From contig JALJCS010000035.1 in NCBI GenBank assembly GCA_023055355.1, forward strand, positions 1,240,001 through 1,304,000: 64,000 nt of DNA, given 5' to 3'. The position numbers and the translations under genes were made by a program. The notes beneath the pieces are model-generated. The model was given only the letters and a program-made list of their open reading frames with translations, was not told the DNA's origin and did not search any database. This stretch comes from Agelaius tricolor. Lineage: Eukaryota > Chordata > Aves > Passeriformes > Icteridae. Below are positions 10,581-20,382 of the stretch, one piece after another (the stretch's first letter is position 1; each line of letters opens with the position of its first letter).

Positions 10581-11500
10581 ACGTGGGGCTCACTGGGGCA
10601 CCAAAAAGCCTTTTTTGGGGTGAACAGCAATGGGAACCTCGGGGAAATGTTTGGGTTCAGCAGAACAAAAAGCAGCAGAATGTCCCTGCAGAGCCTTTGG
10701 ATGGAATCAGACAAGGAGGAATTATCAGCCAGGCCTGGCTTATTCCCTGTGCAATTCCCTGTGGATTTAACTCCTCCTTCACCCTCCTGCTGCTCCAAGC
10801 TGTGCCCTGTGCTTCCTGCAGCACCCAGGAGCTGCCCAGGCCTGGATTCCCCAGGATTTGGGTGCAGGGCTCCAGCAGGAACTTCCAGCCTGGAATCAGC
10901 TCCTCACACACAGCCGGGAGACTTTTGGTCTGTGTTTAACAATGTGTTTCATTGCAAATTCCGTGTTTGTCTTTAAATGACAATTGAAAGATGTTTCATA
11001 ATGAGCCAGCTCTGAATGAAAATACAAATGACTTCCCCTGAAGGACCTTGATATGAAACATTTCATCTGGAGTGCAGGGAATCGCTTATTTGCTTTTCTT
11101 TGCCTTAAACAGATCAGCAAAATGAAGATGAGTTAATAAAACGGTTTTGATTCTGCCATTTTTTTTAATAAAAAATTCTGGCACTTGCAAAATGCTGCAA
11201 ATACCCCAGCTCTACTGCATTTACCAAAGACAGTTCCTAGGGATTTTTCAATTCCAGATGCATTTCCTCCTTCCTGCTCCTCAACTCCATAAATCAGAGC
11301 TTGTCCATCTCTCAGAGCTCCCTCGTGGTGACTTGGAGGAGTCTCAGGGATGAGGTTTCCCTGTGTGCCATGGGAGGAGAAGTGGCTTTGCCGTGCAGGG
11401 CAAGTTTTGAGCTGCACCCAGCCATAAAGAGCAGGGAATTCTGAGCTGGGGCAGGTGTGGGGCCGTGCATGAATGTGCATTTCTCTGGCAGAGGGAAGGG
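10581..11500. other. No gene seen; possibly conserved non-coding
   Basis: Unique sequence. The segment around 10940-11130 is AT-balanced, free of repeats and rich in homeodomain-like ATTA and ATGCAAAT-type words, which is suggestive of regulatory DNA but not proof. Confidence 0.4.
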
Positions 11501-11550
11501 GATCATGTGTATAAATGTAAATATAAATATTTACATTTGTACACATGATC
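11501..11550. repeat. 50-bp near-perfect palindrome
   Basis: The left arm 11501-11525 starts gatcatgtgtataaatgtaa. Its reverse complement matches 11526-11550 at 23 of 25 positions with no spacer. It is flanked by unique sequence and could form a cruciform or a strong hairpin. Confidence 0.95.
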
Positions 11551-11839
11551 CAATATAAATCAGGTGTCCCTTTTTTATCACCCTGACTGTGGCTGGCTCC
11601 TAAACCAGCTTGGTGAGACAGATTTTTATAAACGGGGCCTGGCTCTCTTCTGAAGGGGGGAGAATCTGGAAAGCTCCAGAACTGGGGGGCGATTAATACA
11701 CCAAGAAGGTTCCTAACTGGGGAGTTCTTGTCAGATATGCTAATTTACAGAATCTGTAAAAATTCTGCATCTTTGGTGTCCTCCACCTGACAAATTTGTG
11801 CACCTGAGGATCCTCATAGCAATGTACCCCTTTCAGTTC

Positions 11840-11926
11840 TTTTCATTTTACCTTTTAGCCTTTCTATTTTACCTTTTTAGCCTTTTCATTTTACCTTTTT
11901 AGCCTTTTCATTTTACCTTTTCAGCC
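11840..11926. repeat. 22-bp tandem repeat, 4 units
   Basis: Units of ttttcattttacctttttag plus cc recur four times with minor changes. Confidence 0.9.
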
Positions 11927-12369
11927 TGGCTGGTGTCACTAGGAGCAGAGAAAAAGGCCCCAGGGGAGGCAGAGGGTGCCGTGCCCTGCAGTGACCTTGG
12001 GAAGGAGAATTAACTTCTCCCCTAGCCCAGAGTGCCCAGGAGCTGCCAGGAGGAGAGGACACCGAGCAGCAATGATTGCTCTTTAGTTCACAGCCCGCAC
12101 CCAGAGCCTCAGGGCAGCGCATGAAATATTCATTGCAACACTTCAAAGCTCCCCGCGCTGCTCCAGGAAGCTCAGCAGCATCCTGGGGCCACCAGGGCCG
12201 TGCTGGGAGCTGCCTCTTCCCAGCCCTGCAGCTGCAGCTGTGCTGGGTCAGCATTTCAGGCACTGCCAGGAGCCACGGGGACCACAGCAGCTCCTCAGCC
12301 TGGAATCCTGCACTCAAACTTTCCCCGTGACTCTGCAGGGCTGCTCTGCGCCCATCTCTCGCAGATGTT
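11927..12369. other. No gene seen
   Basis: GC-richer unique sequence. A 162-codon minus-strand frame (11913-12401) has no domain and overlaps other frames, so it is not called. Confidence 0.45.
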
Positions 12370-12502
12370 CCTTCAGAACAGGCTGCAGAGGGACTTTGCA
12401 CAAGGGCTGGAGGGACAGGACCAAGGGGAGCATCTCTAGGCTGAAGGAAGGCGGATGTAGATGGGAGATTTGGGATAAATTCCTCCCTGGGAGGGTGGGG
12501 AG

Positions 12503-13580
12503 GGAATGGAATGGAGTGGAATGGAATGGAATGGAATGGAATGGAGTGGAGTGGAGTGGAATGGAATGGAATGGAGTGGAATGGAATGGAATGGAATGGA
12601 ATGGAATGGAATGGAATGGAATGGAATGGAATGGAGTGGAATGGAGTGAAATGGAGTGGAATGGAATGGAATGGAGTGGAATGGAGTGAAATGGAGTGGA
12701 ATGGAATGGAGTGGAATGGAATGGAATGGAATGGAATGGAGTGGAGTGGAGTGGAATGGAATGGAATGGAATGGAATGGAGTGGAATGGAATGGAATGGA
12801 ATGGAATGGAATGGAGTGGAATGGAGTGGAATGGAATGGAATGGAATGGAATGGAATGGAATGGAATGGAATGGAATGGAATGGAGTGGAGTGGAATGGA
12901 GTGAAATGGAGTGGAATGGAATGGAATGGAGTGGAATGGAGTGAAATGGAGTGGAATGGAATGGAGTGGAATGGAATGGAGTGGAGTGGAGTGGAGTGGA
13001 AAGGAAAGGAGTGGAATGGAATGGAATGGAATGGAATGGAATGGAGTGGAGTGGAATGGAGTGAAATGGAGTGGAATGGAATGGAATGGAGTGGAATGGA
13101 GTGAAATGGAGTGGAATGGAATGGAGTGGAATGGAATGGAGTGGAGTGGAGTGGAGTGGAAAGGAAAGGAGTGGAATGGAATGGAATGGAGTGGAATGGA
13201 GTGGAATGGAGTGGAATGGAATAGAGTGGAATGGAATGGAATGGAATGGAATGGAATGGAATGGAGTGGAATGGAGTGAAATGGAGTAGAATGGAATGGA
13301 ATGGAGTGGAATGGAGTGAAATGGAGTGGAATGGAATGGAGTGGAATGGAATGGAATGGAATGGAATGGAATGGAATGGAATGGAGTGGAATGGAATGGA
13401 ATGGAATGGAATGGAATGGAATGGAGTGGAATGGAATGGAATGGAATGGAATGGAATGGAGTGGAATGGAGTGGAATGGAATGGAATGGAATGGAATGGA
13501 GTGGAGTGGAATGGAATGGAATGGAGTGGAGTGGAGTGGAGTGGAGTGGAATGGAGTGGAGTGGAATGGAGTGGAATGGA
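12503..13580. repeat. (GGAAT/GGAGT)n pentanucleotide satellite
   Basis: About 215 pentamers, mostly ggaat and ggagt with occasional gaaat, ggaaa and agagt variants and almost no indels. Five times three is fifteen, so all frames on both strands stay largely open (MEWNG-type on plus, FHSIP-type on minus). These frames have no independent sign of coding. The motif is the same as that of human satellite II/III, but here it is a local array inside a LINE, not pericentromeric sequence as far as can be seen. Confidence 0.97.
12852..13190. repeat. 160-bp higher-order duplication in the satellite
   Basis: Bases 12852-13030 are identical to 13012-13190, an exact 160-bp offset equal to 32 pentamers. 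The rare aaggaaagga variant at 13001-13010 and 13161-13170, and the gtgaaatgga variants, mark the register. The repeat breaks at 13011 on the left and 13191 on the right. Confidence 0.95.
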
Positions 13581-13659
13581 TTTCCCAGAGCAGCTGTGGC
13601 TGCCCCTGGATCCCTGGCAGTGCCCAAGGCCAGGCTGGGCACTGGGGCTGGGAGCACCT

Positions 13660-13742
13660 GGGACAGTGGAAGGTGTCCCTGAGACATGGAAAGTGTCCCT
13701 GGGACAGGGGAAGGTGTCCCTGGGACAGGGGAAGGTGTCCCT
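13660..13742. repeat. 21-bp module repeated four times in CR1
   Basis: gggacagtggaaggtgtccc-type units of 20-21 bp at 13660, 13681, 13701 and 13722. Most CR1 copies in the window have one such unit. Confidence 0.9.
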
Positions 13743-13815
13743 GCCATGGCAGGGGGTGGCACTGGATAATCTTTAGCATCCCCTCCAACCCATTCTGGGA
13801 TTCTGTGATCTGCAT

Positions 13816-14232
13816 TTCATTTAGAGGTTTCACCTGATGGACACTTGACTCCATGCCCAGATTATTTTATTATTAATTTATATTATTATTCTAGCTGGGA
13901 GCCTCCTTCACGTGGGTCTATCTGCAGCCCCCTTGTAGGAACAGCTCTGCTCCAGGTTCAGCTCCTCTTCCTGGGCAGCCTCTCCCTGCCTGACAAAGCC
14001 CCATCCCAATTCCCAAGCTCTCCTCTCTGGAGATTGTATTTATCTCACAGAAAACCTTCTGCTCTGATAAATTCAGGGATGTATCTCCCATTTCTCACCA
14101 GAATTGTGCCCTCCTGGCCACGGGGTGCTCTCAGAGCAGGCTGTGCCCCTGCACACCCACAGAATGTGTTGGGCTGTGCTGCCCAGAACCCTCTGCCAAG
14201 GGAGGGACTGGGATGGAGCAGGACCTTGCTGC
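13816..14232. other. No gene seen
   Basis: Unique sequence with an AT-rich patch at about 13860-13892. The 198-codon plus frame beginning at 13845 runs into the TCTTC microsatellite and is not called. Confidence 0.45.
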
Positions 14233-14358
14233 TCCTCTTCTCTTCTCTTCTCTTCTCTTCTCTTCTCTTCTCTTCTCTTCTCTTCTCTTCTCTTCTCTTC
14301 TCTTCTCTTCTCTTCTCTTCTCTTTTCTCTTTTCTCTTTTCTCCTCTCCTTTCTCCCT
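14233..14358. repeat. (TCTTC)n then (TTTTCTC)n microsatellite
   Basis: About 18 perfect ctctt pentamers followed by longer tttctctt-type units. A polypyrimidine/polypurine tract of this kind can adopt triplex structure. Confidence 0.95.
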
Positions 14359-14849
14359 GTTGTGCTCAAATCACTCTCCCTCCACCAATGAAACTCACAG
14401 GGTTTTTGGAGAATTGGTGTGATTTTTCATATGTAAGTTAAATTTATGAGAGGAAGAAACTATTATGGGATATGAACTATGGAGGGAATGGATTTGTCTA
14501 CTCAGAGCTCTCTGGTTTCACTATAAATTGCCTAAATGGACAGGAAGGAGCTGTTACACAGCACCTTTGGAATGATTTTTCCCTCTTCTGCTTTGGGACT
14601 TGTGTAAGCAAAATGCTGTTCCAAGGTGTAAGGAGGAGACATTAAATAAATAAAGCACCAATTGCCAAGATCTGGAGATTGAAAGTGTTTACACAAAATA
14701 ACTCAAAAGCTCTCCAGGGGCTGACTTGCACAGCCTGGCAGAGCTGAGCTGGAGGGAGCTCTGATATTCCAGAACACTCAGGTAACATTTTCCAGGACAA
14801 CTTGTGCTGCTGGGCTTTGGAGAAGAGTGTTCAAAGGCTGTCCTGAGAA
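14359..14849. other. No gene seen
   Basis: Unique AT-leaning sequence with no recognised element. Confidence 0.45.
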
Positions 14850-14998
14850 TGTGCCCCAGGACTGGCACCAGAGGCCAGGCTGGAGGGAGCTTGGAGCAGC
14901 TGGGACAGTGGGAGGTGTCCCTGCCCATGGAAAGGCTGGAATTTGGTGTCTTTAAGGTCCCTTCCCACCCAAACCGTTCCGTGACTCTGTGATTGTCT
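14850..14998 (+). mobile_element. CR1 LINE 3' end
   Basis: Carries gaggccaggctggaggg, gggacagtgggaggtgtccc, a single 21-bp module, tttaaggtcccttcccaccc and the end ccgtgactctgtgat, which is a diverged CR1 terminal ATTCTGTGAT repeat. Confidence 0.85.
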
Positions 14999-16334
14999 GA
15001 AAGCCCATCCCAGGAACAGCTGCACACAGCTGGACACATCTGGGGAGTCTGAAACCACAGCCAGGGCAGCCTCACGCCCAGACTGTGATGGGCAAAAGGG
15101 CCTTGCTGTGTTTTATATCCCCATTCTGACATTTTGTGTGTTTTATATACACATTCTGACATTTTGGAAAACTGGACTTTTGAATTCATGCACCGAGAGT
15201 TCTGAGTGAATTCAGAATTCAGTGAATTCAGAATTCAGGTCTAGTTTGCCAAAATGTTAAAATTGTAGGGACTTTGTAGCAGAAATGGGACTTCCCTGAG
15301 GCACAGGGAGAGCTTGGGCTGGGTCAGTGGGTTCCTGTGAAGGAAGGTTTCATGGTGATGAGCTGCCACCACCCCAGGAACAATCCTGCATAAGATCTGG
15401 CCCTGCTGCTCATTGTTGACCATGGATGGGCTGTTTTGCACTTCCCTGGCACTGCAGCATCTCCCTGAACCGCCAGCAGCTCTGTGGGGTCAGGGAAAGC
15501 TTCTCTCAGAGCTTAGGGGATTTAAGCAGGGCTCCCAAAATGCAATATATGGACGAGCTGGGGTCTGCCTGTGGAGCCCAGCTGGACAGTCTGGCTGCCC
15601 TCCTGATGTCAGGGACAACAATCCATCCAGCAAGGTTAAAGGACTGGATTTAGATTAATTCCAGAGCTTGTCCAATAAGATAAAGCAGTGTAGTGAAGGT
15701 AAATATTTGCAGCTTTATTTACTGGGAGATTAATGTAATTGGTTTGGATTCCTTCACATCCTCCAGCCTCTTCATAAACACTGCACACTGTTAAATGCTG
15801 CAATAATGAAGGCATTTTGTCTTCATCATACTGGAGGGCAAGAGGCAGGGGAGAGCTATTCTTGCAAAATATTAGCCCAGTTTTGCACACCCCAGAGGAT
15901 CTATTAATTTAGGTTAGAGTCTCTGCAAGGGCTGAGCTCAGTGAGCAGGGGGAGCTTTCCATAGCCCCACCTCCACCTCCTCCGGGGCTTTTCCCCCCTT
16001 TCTTCCTTTTTTTTTTTTCATTTTTTTCCCATAGAGCCAGTGCAGAACCCGGGCACGGAGTAACCCAGAGTGATCCAGTTTGTCTGGGTTCCCTCCCCAG
16101 GGGCTGCCAAGTAGGGCTTGGGCTGCTTGGAAAATTCCACAGCTCTGCTGTGAGGCACCACGGCTGTGAGATGCTCCAGGAGCTGGGAGATAAAGGGAAG
16201 GGAGGGATTGATCCCATTGTAACCATTCCATTTCCCTCTGCTCCTCTGGTGGGACAGCACAACGTGGCTTTCCTGGCAGAACTTGAGATTCAGCCTTGGG
16301 ATGTGCTCAGGTTTGGCTGAAAAGGTGGGGTTTG
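14999..16334. other. No gene seen; unique sequence
   Basis: Contains a small gaattcag duplication at about 15205-15240 and T-rich tracts at about 16008-16028. A run of three overlapping minus frames at 15909-16262 is typical of chance openness. Confidence 0.5.
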
Positions 16335-16397
16335 CTCACAGGTTGGACTTGATGGTCCTGGAGGTCTTTTCCAACCTGAATTATTCTGGGATTCTCC
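16335..16397 (+). mobile_element. Short LINE (CR1-type) 3' end
   Basis: ggttggacttgatggtcctg, aggtcttttccaacctgaa and attctgggattct match the typical avian CR1 terminus. Only this terminal stub is recognisable. Confidence 0.7.
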
Positions 16398-16925
16398 TCT
16401 GTAGACTCAGCATCTCAGGGAGCAGAGACCCCTCTGGAGACCCCCCAGTCCCACCCAGCTCAGGGCAGGCTGACCTTGCACTGCCTGTCCAGCCCAGTTC
16501 GGATATCACAGGGATAAAGCTTTTCTGTGCCTAAATGGAATTTAAATTGCATTTCAGTTTTCTGTGCACTTTTTGGTGTCCTTTCACCAAGCACTGAGAG
16601 GATCCTGGGCCCATCTCCTTCCCTCACCTCCATCCCTGCTGAGTCTCTACAGCCACAGGGATTTTCTCCCTCTCTTGCCCCCCAGGGCAGGGCTCTCCCA
16701 GTTTCCTCTGATGGGATGGAAACAGATTTCAGTGCTGGTATTTCACCCATTCCCTGCTGGGCAGTGCCCATGGAACTGAAAGCAGCTCCTGCCCTGTGCC
16801 AGCTGTGGCACCAGCCTGGCCTTGGTCAGATGTGCAGCCCCAAAGTGTAACTGGGCTCTCCCCTGGCCAGGCTGCCCCTCTGGGTGGGCACTGCCAGCCC
16901 TGGCTCCCAATCCAGGAATCTCTGC
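16398..16925. other. No gene seen
   Basis: Unique GC-balanced sequence, nothing recognised. Confidence 0.45.
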
Positions 16926-17083
16926 AAAACCAACTAAAATCCACCTTCAATGAGGTGTGTGTTGGACACTTCATGAAAAAAACCAACCAAAACCAACTAA
17001 AATCCACCTTCAATGAGGTGTGTGTTGGACACTTCATGAAAAAAACCAACCAAAACCAACTAAAATCCACCTTCAATGAGGGC
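16926..17083. repeat. 63-bp tandem repeat, about 2.5 units
   Basis: caactaaaatccaccttcaa starts at 16931, 16994 and 17057. Units are nearly identical, and 63 bp is divisible by three, which keeps a plus frame open across the array. The third unit stops where the next LTR begins. Confidence 0.92.
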
Positions 17084-17468
17084 TGTGACCATGTTCCCAG
17101 GGGTTTGAGTATGAGGGAAGAGATGAGGATCTGACTCCATGTTTAAGAAGGCTGATTTATTATTTTATGATATATATTATAGCAAAACTACACTAAAAGA
17201 ATAGAAGAAAGGATTTCATCAGAAGGCTGGCTAAGAATAGAAAAAGAAGGAATGATAACAAAAGCTTGTGGCTCGGACAGAGAGTCTGAGCCAGCTGGGC
17301 TGTGATTGGCCATTAATTAGAAACAACCACATGAGCCCAATCCCAGCTGCACCTGTTGCATTCCACAGCAGCAGATAACCATTGGGTACATTTTGTTCCT
17401 GAGGCCTCTCAGCTTCTCAGGAGGAAAAATCCTAAGGAAAGGGTTTTCCATAAAAGATGTCTGCGACA
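17084..17468 (-). mobile_element. Solo LTR, family LTR-B, with target duplication
   Basis: Plus-strand ends are tgtgacc and gcgaca. Flanks are GAGGGC (17078-17083) and GAGGCC (17469-17474), a 6-bp duplication with one change. Minus-sense blocks are CTGAGAAGCTGAGAGGCC, AACCAATGG-like and ATCTGCTGCTGTGGAATGCA, CCAAT in ggccaatcacagcccag, TTTTAGTGTAG, and an AATAAATCAGCCTTCT poly(A) region. LTR-B differs from LTR-A mainly in the 5' half. Confidence 0.9.
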
Positions 17469-17474
17469 GAGGCC

Positions 17475-17944
17475 AGGCCAGGGATGGATCCTGCTGGTGC
17501 TCCCCAGCCCAGCATGCCAGGCCCTAATTTTCTGCTGCTTTTCCTCTTCCCCATCCATCCAAGGGCTCTTTTGGTGCTCAGAGCCTGCTAATGACTTTGG
17601 GGACTCCTTTAAAGATCCACTTGTCTGTGTCTGTGCTGGTGATTTCCTCTGCAGCCTGCAGGTGTTCATTAGGGGGTTGTCTCACGGAATCCACACACAT
17701 CCCCTGATTGTTGTCACCAAAGTGACACAGCCACATGGCCTGGACAGCAACAACAGCAACAACCCAGGCCTGAGGAGCTCTTTGAGCTCTTTAAGGTATT
17801 GATCAGGTGGCTCTGGCTTAGCTATTGAAGAGCAGAAGTTGTTTGTGGCAAATATCTGATCGTGCATCACCCAGCAGCTCTCGCTGGGGAGAGCAGAGTT
17901 ATCCCTCTGAATTCCCTTTTTCCTGCACATGGGAGCCAAGTGCA
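17475..17944. other. No gene seen
   Basis: Unique sequence with a small caacaacagcaacaac run at about 17747-17763. No domain in the overlapping frames. Confidence 0.45.
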
Positions 17945-18160
17945 GGGGATGGGGGGAATTTGTGGGGCTGGAGGGGATGTGGGGAGCTCAGACTGGAGGG
18001 GATGTGGGGAGTTTGTGGGGCTGTAGGTGATGTGGGGAGTTTGAGCTGGTGAGGACACAGGGATCTTGTGGGGCTAAAGGGGATGTGGGGACTTGATAGG
18101 GTGGAGGGGATATGAGGAGTTTGTGGGGCTGAAGGGGATTTGGGGAGTTTTGGGGTGGTT
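17945..18160. repeat. 28-bp degenerate minisatellite
   Basis: About seven units with the core ggggagtttgtggggctg and aggggatgt, with indels. Strong G/C strand asymmetry (G-rich on plus). Confidence 0.85.
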
Positions 18161-19089
18161 TGTCAAAGAGCAGGGACGTGGGACACCAGTGTAAGCCCCA
18201 GCTGGAGGAAGTTCTGGGTTCCCAGGGATCACCACCCTCCCCTGCCCTCAGCACCTTCCCACAGTCTCATTTCTGGAGTAACATCTGCCTTTCCCACTCT
18301 GCCACTGAGCAGATTTTGTCCTTCCAAATTCCAGTCTGGTCAGGAGGCCTGAGGGCTCAGAAGGATTTTATTGCTCTAGCAATGCCTGGATGAGATAATT
18401 TAGTGACCAACCCAAAACTTGGGGCTGATGACATTGTCCAAATGTCACTCTGTCCAAATGTGACTCTGTCCAAATGTCCCTTTGTCCCTGCCTGTGCCCC
18501 TGACAGTCCCTGCTGGCAGCAGGGGTAGATGAAGGGTGGGGAGGGGACCCTGCTGTCTCTCAGCAGCGACTTTCAGCTCTAAAAGTCTCCACTCAACCCA
18601 CAAATGGGTGTCAAGGCACGATCATCACGTTCCTGTTTCCACAAGCTCCCTGTAGGTGACTCTCCCAACTGCAGTGTGGATCAGAAATGTGCCAGAATGT
18701 GAACAGAAGGTAATTTTAGGTCTGTGATTTCTTTATAGGGATTATCATCAAATTTAGATCTGTTGCTGTCAGCACAAACCACCCACCCAGAGACCTGGTT
18801 TTCCTGAGGCACTGCAGACAGCATTTCCCTTTCTGGGGGCTCTCAGGATGCCCTACTTCCTCCTGGCCCTGCTTTGCCTTGCTCAGGGAACTCCCATGGA
18901 CCCATCCAGTCCCACCCCACCCCACAGCTCCTCTGGGACAGGAGAAAAGGCTCATGAAAGCACAGAATTCCTTTTCCCATCTCCTCCTTCCATTTCCCTT
19001 CCCCTCTCCTGAGGCACAGGAGATTCCTGCCCCTGGGCTCTCGTGCCATTGTCTGCCTTATCTGCTTTTCCATTCCCTGCATTTCTTTT
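18161..19089. other. No gene seen; short 20-bp tandem
   Basis: Unique sequence except for about 2.5 units of tccaaatgtcactctg at 18436-18486. No coding evidence. Confidence 0.5.
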
Positions 19090-19217
19090 GCCACGTGAGC
19101 ACAACACAGGAGAAGCAAATGAGACAAGGATTGTTTTCCTTTTTCTCTGAGGCTTCTCAGCTTCCCAGGAGAAAAACCACGGGGAAGGGATTTTTCAGAG
19201 AACGTGAATGCCACGTG
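19090..19217 (-). mobile_element. LTR-A 5' fragment between 8-bp direct repeats
   Basis: Minus-strand 5' end of LTR-A: the acaacacaggagaagcaaat, ttttctctgaggcttctcag and cccaggag blocks are aligned with 38434-38846. The rest of the LTR is missing. The octamer GCCACGTG stands at 19090-19097 and again at 19210-19217, bounding the fragment. Confidence 0.8.
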
Positions 19218-19275
19218 TGGCCATGGGTTTGTCAGCAGCCTCCCTCTCTCCCATTCCCCAAACCCAGGGACTGCC

Positions 19276-19708
19276 TTCCCTGTGCTTTCCTTCCCTGGCC
19301 TTTCCTTCCCTGGCCTTTCCTTCCCTGTGCTTTCCTTCCCTGGCCTTTCCTTCCCTGGCCTTTCCCTTTCCTGGCCTTTCCTTCCCTGGCCTTTCCCTTC
19401 CCTGGCCTTTCCTTCCCTGGCCTTTCCCTTTCCTGGCCTTTCCTTCCCTGGCCTTTCCCTTTCCTGGCCTTTCCTTCCCTGGCCTTTCCCTTTCCTGTGC
19501 TTTCCTTCCCTGTGCTTTCCTTTCCTGGCCTTTCCTTTCCTGGCCTTTCCCTTCCCTGTGCTTTCCTTCCCTGTGCTTTCCTTCCCTGTGCTTTCCTTCC
19601 CTGGCCTTTCCCTTCCCTGTGCTTTCCTTCCCTGGCCTTTCCTTTCCTGGCCTTTCCTTCCCTGGCCTTTCCTTCCCTGGCCTTTCCTTTCCTGGCCTTT
19701 CCCTTCCC
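19276..19708. repeat. 15/16-bp pyrimidine minisatellite
   Basis: About 28 units of tttccttccctggcc alternating with tttccttccctgtgc and a 16-bp tttccctttcctggcc form. Long open frames exist on both strands (up to 337 codons) because of the 15-bp period. They are repeat artefacts. Confidence 0.95.
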
Positions 19709-20296
19709 AAGCCAAAGCAGATTTTCAATCACTCCATCCCCTGGGGATGCTGCTGGAAATCAGGAAGATCCCCAAATTCTGTTTCTCTTACTGGAAATCC
19801 TGCTCCTCCCAGTGCTCCCAGTCACCTCCAGGGACTGTCCCTGCCCCCAGCACACCCTGAGCTTGCTTTCCCTTCTCTCCTCCCTTCCCTGAAGCTGCCA
19901 TGCCTGGGATTTAGCAGCAGATCCAGGAAATTTAATACCAGCAGCTTACAAAACATTAAATTCACTCCCAGACTTATTGTGGCTGAAGTCTCCTGAATCA
20001 CAAAGTGGTGACACTTCCCTTTCTGGAGGAGAACCACCACATGATCTACTTAGTAATGGCTTTATCATTCTTTAATTGCTGCTTTTGTTTCTTAACAAAA
20101 AAATACTAAGCATGCAGAGAAGCCTAGAAAAGTATATATTTACATCAAATCAATTGAGATACATGAATGAAAGGAAATGAACCAATTTCCCAGGCAGGAA
20201 AGGTTAAGGATGATTACATGGATTAAAATCTGTGCAATCTCTTTGCAGCACTACTCATTCTAGGCTGTGGTTACTGGGACAGAAATAGTCCTGTAT
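19709..20296. other. No gene seen
   Basis: Unique sequence, AT-rich from about 20050 to 20170. Confidence 0.45.
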
Positions 20297-20382
20297 TTTA
20301 TTTCACTAAAAAAAGGGATTTTTCACTTTATTTCAGTAAAAAAAAGGGGGTTTTCACTTTATTTCACTAAAAAAAGGAGTTT
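20297..20382. repeat. 30-bp tandem repeat, about 2.8 units
   Basis: Units of tttatttcactaaaaaaagg plus gatttttcac, with A-run length differences. Confidence 0.88.

Larger units (their letters stand above)
12370..13815 (+). mobile_element. CR1 LINE 3' fragment hosting a satellite
   Basis: The left part (12370-12502) carries CR1 blocks: cagagggactttgcacaagg, gggacaggaccaagggg, ggctgaaggaagg and attcctccctgggaggg. The right part (13581-13815) resumes with cccagagcagctgtggctgc, tggatccctggcagtgccc, aggccaggctggg, four 21-bp modules, ccatggcagg and the 3' end attctgggattctgtgat. The (GGAAT)n array lies exactly between, replacing a short piece of the CR1. Confidence 0.88.

Noticed and set aside
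9920..10939. 339-codon plus-strand open frame
   Set aside because: It crosses a CR1 tail in antisense, overlaps other long frames, has no domain, and no splice or promoter context.
12314..13854. Open frames of 472-482 codons on the minus strand and long plus frames through the GGAAT array
   Set aside because: The pentamer lacks stops in every frame, so the frames are automatic. They are simple pentapeptide repeats that run into CR1 tail sequence.
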